Source: Leptobrachium leishanense (taxonomy: Eukaryota > Chordata > Amphibia > Anura > Megophryidae). From it: a stretch of DNA of 64,000 nucleotides. Location: the NCBI GenBank assembly GCA_009667805.1, contig CM019063.1, positions 53,614,881 through 53,678,880 on the forward strand, written 5' to 3'. The notes below the pieces were generated by a model. That model had not been told where the DNA came from. It did not search any database and was given only the letters and a program-made list of their open reading frames with translations. Below, one piece after another: positions 22,047 to 32,701 of the stretch. The translations under genes were made by a program, and so were the position numbers. Positions within the stretch are counted from its first letter, which is position 1; every line of letters begins with the position of its first letter.

Positions 22047-22659
22047 GCAGGGCCAGATTTATAACTAGGCAGAGTAGGCATGTGAAACTTTTGTGCTTTC
22101 TTGTTCAACGCACTTTGTTGATTCCAGTCCGCCAAATTCATTATTAACCAGAAGGCTCCCGAAGTGCGCTGAACGGGATCCACCGAAGATCATGGCTGAC
22201 TGCAGAACAGACCGTTGAATGCCGCCGATTGACATCGAACTGGGAAAAAAAAAACCTCTGATAATTCTTTAAAAAGGTGTTAAAAATGCATGAAAATGGG
22301 TGGAAATAATAAAAAAGATCATATAAAAAAAACAAAAAACTGTCTGTTACAGAATGTGAAAACATGCCTTTAAAATAAAATGGGAATCAAAAATTTCGCC
22401 TAAAAAATACAAAATGTTCCAAAAAATAAATAAAAAAGACGGTTTGCTGAAAATGAAAAGAATAAACTAAGGATGCACCGATACCACTTTTTTAAGACCG
22501 AGTACGAGTACCGATACTTTTTAAAAGTACTCACCGATACCGAGTACCGATACTTTTCTTTAATATCATGTGATGCTTTCCAATAAGAACAGACCATATA
22601 AAAATGCCCTCAGCTCACATGTATATATCCCCCCCAAGATATATATATATTCATACTGC

Positions 22660-23300
22660 CCCAGCTCATGGATTTGCCCCAGCTCACACATGGATATGCC
22701 CCAGCTCACACATGGATATGCCCCAGCTCATGGATTTGCCCCGGCTCACACATGGATATGCCCCAGCTCACACATGGATTTGCCCCAGCTCACACATGGA
22801 TAATGCCCCAGCTCACTCATGGATATGCCCCAGCTCACTCATGGATATGCCCCAGCTCACTCATAGATATGCCCCAGCTCACTCATGGATATGCCCCAGC
22901 TCACTCATGGATATGCCCCAGCTCATGGATATGCCCCAGCTCATGGATATGCCCCAGCTCACACCTGGATTTGCCCCAGCTCACACATGGATATTGCCCC
23001 CAGCTCATGGATATGCCCCAGCTCACACATGGGTATGCCCCCCAGCTCACACATGGGTATGCCCCCCCAGCTCACACATGGGTATGCCCCCCCAGCTCAC
23101 ACATGGGTATTGCCCATGCCCCAGCTCATGGATATGCCCCCACAGCTCACACATGGGTATGCCCCCACAGCTCACACATGGGTATGCCCCCCAGCTCACA
23201 CATGGGTATGCCCCCCAGCTCACACATGGGTATTGCCCCATGCCCCAGCTCATGGATATGCCCCCACAGCTCAAACATGGTTATGCCCCCCAGCTCATGG
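22660..23300. repeat. 21-24-bp minisatellite
   Basis: Tandem units of ATGCCCCAGCTCACACATGG with variants (CTCACTCATGGAT, CCCCCCAGCTC) make up this stretch. Units tend to be multiples of three, which keeps long plus-strand reading frames open. Confidence 0.95.
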
Positions 23301-23318
23301 ACCCCCCCCCCGTGACAA

Positions 23319-23710
23319 TACTTACCTTCCTGGGCGCCGCCGGGAATGTCTCCTCGCAGGCGCTCGTTGGAAGGACCCCAGCCACGACCACGTGGGACCA
23401 TGTGATCGCGGCTGGGGTCCTTCCAACGAGCGCGTGCGCAGAGACATTCCCGGCGGCGCCCAGGAAGGTGAGTATCATCGCGGAGAGCAGCTGCAGGGCG
23501 TCCGAATGCTCTATCAGCATTCGGACAGGCCCTGCAGCTGCTCACTGTGTTTATACTTACCTTCCTGAGCGACGCCGGGAAAGTTTCCACGCGCACGCTC
23601 GTTGGAAGGCCCCCAGCCGCGATCACATGGTCCCACGTGGTCACGGCTGTGGTCCTTCCAACGAGCGCGTGCGCGGAGACATTCCCGGCGGTGCCCAGGA
23701 AGGTAAGTAT
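23319..23710. repeat. three consecutive palindromes
   Basis: Palindromes at 23319-23474 and 23553-23710 are related to each other: each starts with TACTTACCTTCCTG, ends in AGGAAGGTRAGTAT and has CGCTCGTTGGAAGG in the arm. A third, distinct palindrome (23485-23543) with arms GAGCAGCTGCAGGG sits between them. The arms of the first and third are GC-rich, unlike the AT-rich surroundings. Confidence 0.88.
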
Positions 23711-23939
23711 CGCAGAGAGCTCAATGCCGGCTTCCGGTATCGGGAAAAATATCGGGGGGTACTACACGAGTACCAAGTACTCCTGCAGTACCCAGTATCG
23801 GCCCCGATACCGATACTAGTATCGGTATCGGTGCAACCCTATAATAAACGGTTGAATTAAAAAAAAGTAATATTTACTGTACATTGAAACCTATGGGATT
23901 CGCCTGTTTAACGCCCTCGCTGCTGAGCCATTTCACCTC

Positions 23940-24814
23940 TGACGTTCCCCGGGACAGACCTGTTGGAATACCTGGCAACAGACCTCTAGCCCTCCGATCC
24001 TTGTAATGGTCGGGACCGCTAACCCTAACCTCTAGCAGACACAGGGACCAGAGAAAATGGCAACACACAGAAAGATTATACTGCGTAACAGTATACGACA
24101 GAGCTATGCAGTACTCAGCTTGAAAGACTGGCAGCGAATTACCATACAGGGATACAGAGCAATTGTTGGACCAAATCGGGTCAGCAAAATACGGACACTT
24201 ATACTGCGCTACTGCTAACGCACTAGTAGCAGATATACTAGATGGGAACACAGAATAATATTTTGACCAAAATCAGGTCAGAAATCTACGGATAGTTTTA
24301 CTGCGCTATGGTATACTTAGCAATGTCAGATAGCGCACAGCAGTAGCAGATAAACCAGACAGGGACACAGAGGGAAGGAACAGACGTATGACCAAACCGG
24401 GTCAGCAACGTAATATACAATTTGTACTGCGCTATAGTATATGTGGCAGAGTCAAAACAGCACACACTAACAGCACCAGGAGGCAACAGTACAGGCAGGG
24501 AGAAAGAGAGAGAGAGTAGTCGAAGTTCAGGCAAAAAGGTCGTCAACAATTCGGGTCCTCAGAACAGCAGGGTCAATATCAGATAAACAAACTCTTTTAC
24601 AGCTTAGCGATGTAGGAATGAAAGTCCACGACAAGGCAAGGGCTAATGCGCACGCTCCTGCTTTGAAGCTCGGCGGCGCCGCGTCATGAGGGTGCGCCCC
24701 ACCCCCTGATTGGTTGCAGACATGCCGGGTGCCGCTGGAGTTCCTGGCACCTGGCCAGGCGGAACGGCTCCTCCAGGGTCCTCCTGCCTGCCTCCCTGGA
24801 CCCTGGACGTCACA
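23940..24814. mobile_element. probable solo LTR of a Ty3/gypsy-like element
   Basis: The segment starts TGACGTTCCCC and ends GACGTCACA. It shares CCGATCCTTRKARTGGTCGG near its left end with the chromovirus LTRs at 50733 and 55816, and like them has tandem blocks (GACCAAAYCGGGTCAG, TACTGCGCTA) and a GC-rich right part with GGCACCTGGCCAGG. It interrupts family B. The flanking duplication is not clean (ACCTC versus TCACT). Confidence 0.6.
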
Positions 24815-25002
24815 TCACTCCTGTGTGCATGCTGAGTAAAGATGTGCATTCGTTTCGGAAAAATTCGGAATTTGGAACGAAATTTGATAATACGTATTTT
24901 GGAAGTACTTCCTAATAACGAATCGATACAATACGAATTTGAAACAAAACAAAACGGTATATAACAAATTTATTTTGTTTTACACTGTGTCATCAAATTT
25001 GT

Positions 25003-25640
25003 AATGAACTATCTAATTTGAAATTAACTATCAAATGGATCAACTATCGAATTTGAAATGAACAATCGAATGGATATCAACTATCGAATTTGAAATGAAC
25101 TATCAAATGGATATCAACTATCGAATTTGAAATGAACTATCAAATGGATCAACTATCGAATTTGAAATGAACTATCGAATTTGAAATGAACTATCAAATG
25201 GATATCAACTATCGAATTTGAAATGAACTATTGAATTTGAAATGAACTATCGAATGAATATCAACTATCGAATTTGAAATGAACTATTGAATTTGAAATG
25301 AACTATCTAATTTGAAATTAACTATCAAATGGATCAACTATCGAATTTGAAATGAACTATCAAATTTGAAATGAACTATCAAATGGATATCAACTATCGA
25401 ATTTGAAATGAACTATCGAATTTGAAATGAACTATCAAATGGATATCAACTATCGAATTTGAAATGAACTATCGAATTTGAAATAAACTATCAAATGATC
25501 AAATGGATATCAACTATCGAATTTGAAATGAACTATCAAATGGATCAACTATCGAATTTGAAATGAACTATCGAATGGATATCAACTATAGAATTTGAAA
25601 TGAACTATCAAATGGATATCAACTATCGAATTTGAAATCA
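25003..25640. repeat. AT-rich minisatellite inside hAT
   Basis: Units of GAATTTGAAATGAACTATC alternate with AAATGGATATCAACTATC in irregular order, giving about 17-38-bp periodicity. Confidence 0.95.
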
Positions 25641-25670
25641 ATTCAAATCAATCCGAAACGAAACGAAATA

Positions 25671-27087
25671 CATAGTTACATAGTTACATAGTTACATAGT
25701 TATATAGGCTGAAAAAAGACATGCGTCCATCGGGTTCAGCCTCTCCCACATAACCTACTGCTGTTGATCCAAAAGAAGGCAAAAAACCCAGTCTGAATGC
25801 TTGCCAATATGCAACATACTGGGAAAAAATTCCTTCTTGACCCCAGAATGGCAGTCAGATTTCTCCTTGGATCAAGAAGCTTTTATCCACATGTTAAATA
25901 TTATGACCCTTAATATTCTGTGTCTGCAGGAAGTCATCCAGTCGTTTTTTAAAAGTCTGTACAGACTCTGACCCAACCACCTCAACAGGCAGAGAATTCC
26001 ACAGCTTTATTGTTCTCACCGTAAAATAACCCTTCCTATGCTTTAAGCTAAATTTTCTTTCTTCCAGTCTAAATGGATGACCCCTTGTCCTATGTATAGT
26101 CCTGTTAATGAATAGGTTATCAGACAATGGTTGATAATGGCCCCGTATATATTTATATAAGGTTATCAGATCCCCTCTAAGGCGCCTTTTCTCTAAACTA
26201 AACAGGTTTAAGCTTGTTAGTCTTTCCTCATAACTTAACCCTTCCATCCCCCTTATTAATTTAGTTGCCCGTCTCTGCACTTTTTCTAGCGATATAATAT
26301 CTTTTTTTAAGACAGGTGCCCAAAATTGCACGGCATATTCAAGGTGCGGCCTGACCATTGATTTATACAGAGGCAAAATTATGTTTTCATCCCGTGAGTG
26401 AACTCCCCTTTTAATGCATGCCAGTACTTTGCTGGCCTTGGCGGCTGCTGTTTGACATTGCACATTGTTACTTAGTTTGAAGTCTATGATTATTCCCAAA
26501 TCCTTCTCCTGCTTCGATTTCCCTAACTCCGTACCATTTAGGGTATAAATTACTTGTGTGTTCTTCACTCCAAAGTGCATAACTTTGCATTTATCTAGAT
26601 TATAATTCATCTGCCATTTAAGTGCCCAGTCCCCCAATCTATCTAAATCCCTCTGCATTGAAGTAACATCCTGCTCACATTGTATTACTTTTCCTAGTTT
26701 TGTGTCATCTGCAAACACTGATACATGACTTTCAATGCCTATCTCAAGGTCATTTATAAATAAATTGAATAGTATTGGTCCTATAACAGACCCCTGAGGG
26801 ACACCACTTACCACTGGTGTCCATCTTGAAAATGTACCATTTATGACCACTCTCTGTACCCTATCTTTTAGCCACTTTTCTATCCAAGAACAAGTATTTT
26901 CATCTAGACCATTTTTTCTTAATTTAAATAGTAACCTTTTGTGTGGAACTGTGTCGAAAGCTTTGGCAAAATCCAAGTAAATCACATCCACTATGACCCC
27001 CTGATCTATACTTCTACTTACTTCCTCATAGAACGTAATTAGGTTAGTCTGACATGATCTGTGTTTCATGAAACCATGCTGATTTTT
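25671..27087 (-). mobile_element. 5'-truncated CR1-like LINE
   Basis: On the minus strand the element has the reverse transcriptase part of ORF2, a short 3' UTR and a tail of four TATGTAAC octamers (25671-25702). Flanks ACGAAACGAAATA (25658-25670) and ACGAAACAAAATT (27088-27100) match at 11 of 13 bases and may be the target duplication. The insertion lies inside the hAT at 24837. Confidence 0.88.
25894..27087 (-). pseudogene. CR1-like LINE ORF2, reverse transcriptase to C terminus
   Basis: This is an open reading frame of about 397 codons for the reverse transcriptase of a non-LTR retrotransposon, which copies the element RNA at a nicked genomic target. Counting from the open frame, motif A is YLDFAKAFDTV (about 40-50), motif B is SGVPQGSVIGPILF (97-110) and the catalytic motif C is FADD (128-131). 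The C-terminal segment with RPHLEYAVQFWAP and [20 protein letters not shown] is typical of CR1-group elements. The endonuclease and the N-terminal RT fingers are missing because the insertion is 5'-truncated; the first codons come from flanking DNA. The frame is otherwise uninterrupted, so this is the youngest-looking of the three CR1 copies here. Without an endonuclease it cannot move on its own. Confidence 0.92.
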
Positions 27088-27740
27088 ACGAAACAAAATT
27101 AGTTATGAAATTCCGAAAATAAAATTATTTAAAAACGTAACAAGACAAAACTAATTTTTCAGCCATGCACATCCCTAATGCTGAGCTAATCTTTACTGGT
27201 TTCGCTCATCATGTTTAAACGCGATTTGAAGTCACATTTTATTATACAACCCAGACAAATTATATACCATTCTTTCCGGCAGACTCAGCAGATTCATAAT
27301 TTATCATTATTATATGTATACGTCATGTCCTGCCTGAATATTATAACAAAAAATGCAATTAAATTTGAATTTTCAATCATCTACATCGTGTAAAGTGTTA
27401 TTTTTTTCTCATTTTATCATGCGAGCTTTTGCGGTTATAATTTCTATGGGGTGCGCATGTTAAAAAAATTAGAAATGGGGACTCGTTACATTTTTTTGGG
27501 GGGAAATTTCATGATTTTTAGCAAATGTCCCCAATAGAAAAAATCATTAGTGCAGCATTATTGTTCTCATTATAATTGAAATGGTAACAATATTGCTGCA
27601 TTAATAAAACAAACAAAAAAACAAAACAGTTATGTATTTGTTTTTTAAAAATATATATATATATATTTTTTTTAATTTTATTTTTATTTAAAATTTTCTT
27701 TCTTTATATTTAACATGATCTGGCCGTTCCAATGATACCA

Positions 27741-27829
27741 AACATTAACCCAGGACATACTTGAAAATGAGAGAAATCTCAATGTTTCCTTCCTGGTAAA
27801 ATACTTTGCAAATAAATAAATAAATAAAC
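27741..27829 (+). mobile_element. 3' tail fragment of the second LINE family
   Basis: CCAGGACATACTTGAAAATG, GAGAAATCTCAATG and TTCCTTCCTGGTAAAATACT followed by (AAAT)n match the 3' ends at 14978-15060 and 43020-43090. It is a very short 5'-truncated insertion in family B. Confidence 0.75.
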
Positions 27830-28569
27830 AACCTAGCTGCCACGGGTTGGGAGATGGGGGTTAATTGGAACCCCTATCTCCACCATAGGTGGCAGCTAGG
27901 GGTTAACTCCCAAACTGAAGTCATCGTGCTATCTTCCGCATCCAGGTTCGAGCCATTTTAAACTCCCAATTACACAATTTTAAAACAATTTGAAAGCACA
28001 CCCTAATAATAAACTTAAAATTAAAATTCCAATCAAACCTTCCCCGCTCTGGCGGGGGGGGGAGCCTGGAATGGACGTCACCAACGCTATTCCTGACTGC
28101 CGGGATCCTAGAGGCTGGGCGACATACTAGATCTCAGCCCACACCGGGGGGCCGCAGCGATCGGCCGGGATCCCGGCCAATTGTGGCTGCAATGGGAGGA
28201 CGTGCTAAGCGTGTCCTTCACAGTCAAGTGTCGATGCGGCTGGACGCGCTGAGCGCGTCTTCCGCACCAGAGTGGTTAAATCTGTCGAACTGAATCACCA
28301 AAAATCAGGGCATTTCACTGACACTTCGGTGCAGCTCAGTGTTCTGTGAATAGATTGACTGTTATTCCTTTATGCGACAATTTTGCTGCCACCGAAGATC
28401 ACCGAATTATGTCGATCTACAGCGATCTGCACCATATTTCACTGTCAATATTTGGCGAATTGACAGCTTTCTGTATAGGCGAACTGCCATGAAATTGCAC
28501 CATACAGGGAAATTCACCATTCGGTGCAATTCGGTTGCAAGTTTGTCGCTTATTGAGTAACCCTTTTAG

Positions 28570-29615
28570 TTATAGTCTAGTTTTCGACACTGAAAAAAAT
28601 GGCGTCAACTTAGTTATGACGACTAAAACTATGACCAAAATCTATTTTCAACTGACTGATTAAAACTAGACAAAAATCTTAGGGTGTGACTAATTTTAAT
28701 TTAGTATTAAGGGGTTATTCAGAGAGAGCTGATCTAGGCCCGAAATGTCAAACAGGGAATTTCCTCGCACAGTGACTTTTCGGGACCATTTGTCTATTCA
28801 GAGAGCAGCCAAATTTTGGCAAAGTACGGTGCTGTTCGAGGGCAGTGAAATCCCCCATAGAGAAGCAATGGTTAATCTATTCAAAGACATCGAACAGCAG
28901 AGAAATGTCAGTGAAATGCCCTGCTGTTTGGTGGTTTCATTCGGCAGGTTTATTCAGGTGAATCCCATAGACCTCAATGTTAAAAATATTCCCGTTTTAA
29001 TTCAATATCTAATAAGCCGTTTATTATTTTATTCTGCAGTAAAAAGTCTCTTCATTTCTAGATTTTTTAGGCATTTTTCGTGATTTTTTTCAGGATTTTT
29101 TTTTCCCGTTCTTTTTTTAAAAGTGTTTTTTCTTTTTTCTGTAACAGACCTTTTTATTATCATTCATAGGATCTTATAGGTTAATTCCAGACATTTTCGT
29201 TCAGTATTTTTTTGCAAACAGCATTTAAATTTTGACACTTTCATACATATTGTTTTTTTTTTCCGTTTTTTTTTACCCGTCCGGTGGCTTGTCGGCTTTC
29301 TCTTGCGGCCGCTCTGCGCTGTGTTCGGCGGCTCGTCGGCTGTGTTTGGTGGCCCTCCTGCGTGTTTGCGGCAGACGTTCGGCGGGTTGGCGGCGGCATT
29401 CAGCAGTTGACTCCCTGCACTTCGGGGACCCTGCGGTGAATACTGAATTCACCGCAGGGTGGGGAACTGTGATTCCCCAAAGTGCGCCATACGAGAGCGC
29501 ACTGAATATCGGCGACATTTCAATTCTCTCTGAACAACCCCTTTAGTCATAGTCCTTTGAGTAAAATGCTATTAATTTTAGTCAAATGTTAGTCGACTAA
29601 ATTGACACTAATGAA
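28570..29615. repeat. GACTAAAA-type low-complexity repeat, split by a MITE
   Basis: Flanks 28570-28708 and 29546-29615 consist of degenerate GACTAAAAC/TTTTAGTC words. The family C copy at 28711-29540 lies between them and appears to have inserted here. Confidence 0.55.
28711..29540. mobile_element. family C MITE, copy 4
   Basis: The ends are GGGGTTATTCAGAGAGAG and its imperfect inverse. The shared AT-rich module lies at 28965-29130. Near the right end, CCCTGCGGTGAAT and ATTCACCGCAGGG form a small palindrome, as in the copy at 16345. No coding sequence was found. Confidence 0.75.
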
Positions 29616-30190
29616 CCGAGGAAAAACCTATAGGATACAGATTCACAGAATAGCACATTTTATGCATGTGCCTATATATTATCTTAAAGTAGGTCTATAC
29701 TTATTTTTTACCATAAGAAAATATTAATTTGTATGTTAAAAGTAAAATAAGTCAATAAAAAGGTGCAGAAGCAAAACGTGGGCCTTCCACGCATTTCTGG
29801 TCGCGATGTCATCATCGTGTCGACAGACAACAAGGGTCTGCTTCATTAATCTGCACATGAGGTTTAAAAAATGGAGATGATCATCACAATCGTCATCCGG
29901 TGAAATATGTAAACGAGCCTATTAATTATCATGACGGTAGGTAACTGTATCACTTGCTCGCTTAATTCCCATGCAAATTAACTTCCTGCCCGCTTTCATG
30001 CCACTTGTAATTACTGGTGATATACTGAGCTAGTCATAGAGAACAGGCTTCCAGGAACTTCTTTTTGTGAAGGTCACATTAGTGGCCACATGCCCGTCCT
30101 GTATGACAAACACAAGATTTACTTTTCAGTTGATACAAAGATATCTGGTAACCCCATCAAAAGAAAACACAAAACCACAAAAGCTTCCAC
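29616..30190. other. unannotated stretch
   Basis: No recognisable gene or repeat. Confidence 0.4.
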
Positions 30191-30195
30191 TAGGA

Positions 30196-31322
30196 TGGTT
30201 ATTCAAAGAGCACCGGAATTCCACCGCAGAATCCTCGAAGTGCAGGGAAAATCCACTGAACGCATACACAAAACCGCCGCAAAACCACTGAATCGGAAGG
30301 AAAAATCGCTGCAAAACCGCCAAAAAAAAAATTGGGTTGCGCTTGTTAAAATAATTAGAAATGGGGACTCGTTACATTTTTTTGGGAGGAAAATCACGCG
30401 ATTTTTAAACAAACGTACCCCATACAAAAATCGTTAGTGCAGCATCATTGTTCACTTTATAATTGAAATGGGAACAATATTTCTGCATTGACAAAAACAA
30501 AACAAAAAAATGTTTATTTTTTTATTTATTTATTTATATTTTAATATTTTTTTAGTTTCATTTTTTTTCCATAACTTTTAACATGTTCATGTAGCTGCCA
30601 CGGATCGGGAGATAGGGGATTCATTGTAACCCCCTATCTCCACCATTGGTGGCAGCTAGGGGTTAACTCCAGAATTGACGTCATCGCACTATGCACGATG
30701 ACGCCAGTCGTCAGGGGGAGATCCTGGAAGCTTGGCCGACATCCAAGATGTTGGCCAGCTCCGGGAGAGGATCGCTATCTTGCGCTTTTTGGCGCTGAAT
30801 AGCGATACGGTCCCCAAGGGGTTAAAGCCAGGCACCGTTTGAAAGGGCAGGCTGTGTCCTTCCTAACGGTGCCTGGCTTTGATTGCTGCCCCTAACACGG
30901 AAAGGGAGGGAGAGAGGTCCAAAGGACCTCCCCCGCTCCCTTTCAGGCACCTTCCTGGCACTCGCGGAGGGGGGGTGCCTGCAATAGATGTCATCGCGCC
31001 ACCACAATGACATCTATTAGTGCCCGCGGCGGTCCTGGATGCTGGGCTGACGTCAAGGATGTTGGATTCCGGCTGATCGCTGTGCCCCCCGGTGTGAGCT
31101 GACATCAAGGATGTTGGATTCAGGCTGATCGCTGTGCCCCCCGGTGTGAGCTGACATCAAGGATGTTGGATTCCGGCTGATCGCTGTGCCCCCCGGTGTG
31201 GGCTGACATCAAGGATGTCAGCCCGCACTGGGGGGCACAGCGATCGTCCGGAATCCGGCCGATCGCTAGCTGCAAAGGGAGGACGCGCTCAGCTGACGCG
31301 TACTCCGAAGCGAAGTGGTTAA
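30196..31322. repeat. family C end fused to family B fragments
   Basis: GGTTATTCAAAGAGCACCGG (30199-30218) opens a truncated family C end. At about 30330 it switches to family B sequence, which continues to a GGGGTTAA terminus at 30822-30825. A second B-like fragment ends with GAAGTGGTTAA at 31322. A tandem array of about three 52-bp units containing GACATCAAGGATGTTGGATT occupies 31046-31205. Confidence 0.65.
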
Positions 31323-31773
31323 ATGTTTAATAAACTGATGTTTTGGACTCCATGGAAAGGAACATGACCCTGCCCGATCTCTGTACGTTTTTTATGCAGG
31401 GTTGCACAGGGGCCATGGAAGGACACTAGGACCTATATGGGACCATGGGTGTGGTGGATTGAGCTGTCCACTGCGCCGGTAATGAGTAATGGATTTTTAA
31501 AACAAGGGTATCATACCGGCTCAAGCCGAGAATATCGAGCTACTAGGGAATAGCTCACTATTAGGTATTAGGCAGGTGTTCCTGTTGTTTCATCCAAATT
31601 AATTTTCTGACTAAATATCGGCTTTTTGGCAATTCCGGACCACCTGAAATTATGAATTGCTGAAAAGTTGAAACGAACAAATATAATGAAATGTTTTCGA
31701 ATCGATCTGAAAATGTTCGGATCAATTCAGAATTATTTTGGTAACTGAAAAAGTTGCACTTTTTGTGCAATAC
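31323..31773. other. unannotated stretch
   Basis: No recognisable feature. Confidence 0.4.
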
Positions 31774-31950
31774 TAACCCTAACCCAAGCCCTAATACATA
31801 TGGAAAGTGGAAACAGTAACTGTAACCCTAACAATAACCCTAGCACAAACAGGGCCAGTAAGCCTCACAGTAACCATAGCAAAAACATATCCCTAATCCT
31901 AACCCTATTCCAAACCCTACCCCTAACCCTAGGGCTAACCCTAAAACACT
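31774..31950 (+). repeat. degenerate telomere-like (CCCTAA) repeat
   Basis: AACCCTAACCC-type words with interruptions (CCCTAACCCAAGCCCTAATA, CCCTAATCCTAACCCTATT, CCCTAACCCTAGGGCTAACC). It is too degenerate to be a chromosome end. Confidence 0.75.
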
Positions 31951-32701
31951 GTCTAATAGGTACATAAGAGGTAATATAGAGGTGTGGTTTGAGGAGGTAA
32001 AGAAGGGATATAGAGGGTTTGAGTCGGTTGAGGTATAGAGATATGTATAGAGGGAATATAGGGGCTTAAAAATAAGTGTGCTGCTAAAATTTCTGACATC
32101 CCGAAAATTTTCAAATCAACCCAAATCTGCAAATTCCGTAAAATCTGAAATAAATCTGAAACTCTTCAGGTTAATATTTGTCTATCCAAAATGTTGGCCT
32201 GTGCACATGTCTACTCGCTATTCTCTAGCTGACCCATTGTTACTGCTTCCTTTACAGCAGGGAGATGCTGAAACTTCTTGTGCCAAGTGTCTAGTGTGAC
32301 ATCGCGGTTGACTTTTTACCTGGCAGTTATGCCCACTATCAGTTTGATAACATGTTTAGATACATTGTGATGTATAAGAGTCTTCTCAACCATGGACGAC
32401 TCTGTTTATGACCGCAATGACCTTTAGAGAGTCAAGGCCATTGTTTTGACTTGGGATGGAGAAATAAGCCCTTGAACACACAACTGGGCCACGTGCTGGA
32501 ATCTTGTGGGGTTTTGACTACACTCTTTCATGGACTGCATTGGTGTTACCTTTCAGATTTGTGTGCATTGGTTCCAAGAACACTTTAGGGATCAGAGGAG
32601 TTACAAGACATGGTGAGATGGTGCCGTTTTCATATCTGATAACACGTTTTCCACCATTTAAATATTTCCTCGATCATAATGGTCAATTTTATATCCATTG
32701 C
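31951..32701. other. unannotated stretch
   Basis: No recognisable gene or repeat. Confidence 0.4.

Larger units (their letters stand above)
22468..23841. mobile_element. hAT MITE with TAGGGTTGCACCGATACC ends
   Basis: The left end is TAAGGATGCACCGATACC and the right end, read inward, is TAGGGTTGCACCGATACC. The flanks GAATAAAC (22460-22467) and TAATAAAC (23842-23849) match at 7 of 8 bases. The unoccupied site AATAATAAACGG survives in a related repeat near 47727-47738. The interior is a 21-22-bp minisatellite plus three palindromes, with no transposase. Confidence 0.88.
24837..27177. mobile_element. hAT element with perfect TSD, carrying a CR1
   Basis: The ends are TAAAGATGTGCATTCG and, read inward from the right, TAGGGATGTGCATGGCT. 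A perfect 8-bp duplication ATGCTGAG lies at 24829-24836 and 27178-27185. The interior consists of a minisatellite of GAATTTGAAATGAACTATC-type units and an inserted CR1 LINE. Its ends resemble those of the element at 718. Confidence 0.92.
23908..28279. mobile_element. family B TTAA-target element, interrupted
   Basis: TTAA lies at both limits (23908-23911 and 28276-28279), and both outer flanks belong to the family C host, so the element entered a TTAA site. The left end is TTAACGCCCTCGCTGCTGAG and the right end, read inward, is TTAACCACTCTGGTGCGG. Its own sequence is split: CATTTCACC before and CTGTGTGC after the solo LTR, and ATGCTGAG on both sides of the hAT at 24837. It also holds a LINE tail fragment and repeat D. 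Confidence 0.75.
22047..28565. repeat. family C host copy split by nested insertions
   Basis: Pieces at about 22100-22467, 23842-23907 and 28280-28565 belong to one diverged family C-like repeat: the AATAATAAACGGTTGAAT module, then CCTATGGGATTCGCCTG, then the ACCRAAAATCAGGGCATTTCAC block and a terminus ending GAGTAACCC. The gaps are filled by the hAT at 22468-23841 and the TTAA element at 23908-28279. A short CAGGGCCAGATTTATAAC end at 22048 may be a separate hAT remnant. Confidence 0.65.

Noticed and set aside
22604..23860. 418-codon plus-strand ORF of proline- and histidine-rich repeats
   Set aside because: It is produced by the 21-24-bp minisatellite and the palindromes inside a hAT element. 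Unit lengths divisible by three keep it open, other frames are open too, and it has no start context or domain.
23874..24251. 125-codon minus-strand ORF
   Set aside because: It lies across the junction of a repeat and a solo LTR and shows no known motif.
31774..31950. Chromosome end (telomere)
   Set aside because: The CCCTAA words are degenerate and short, and complex sequence continues on both sides.
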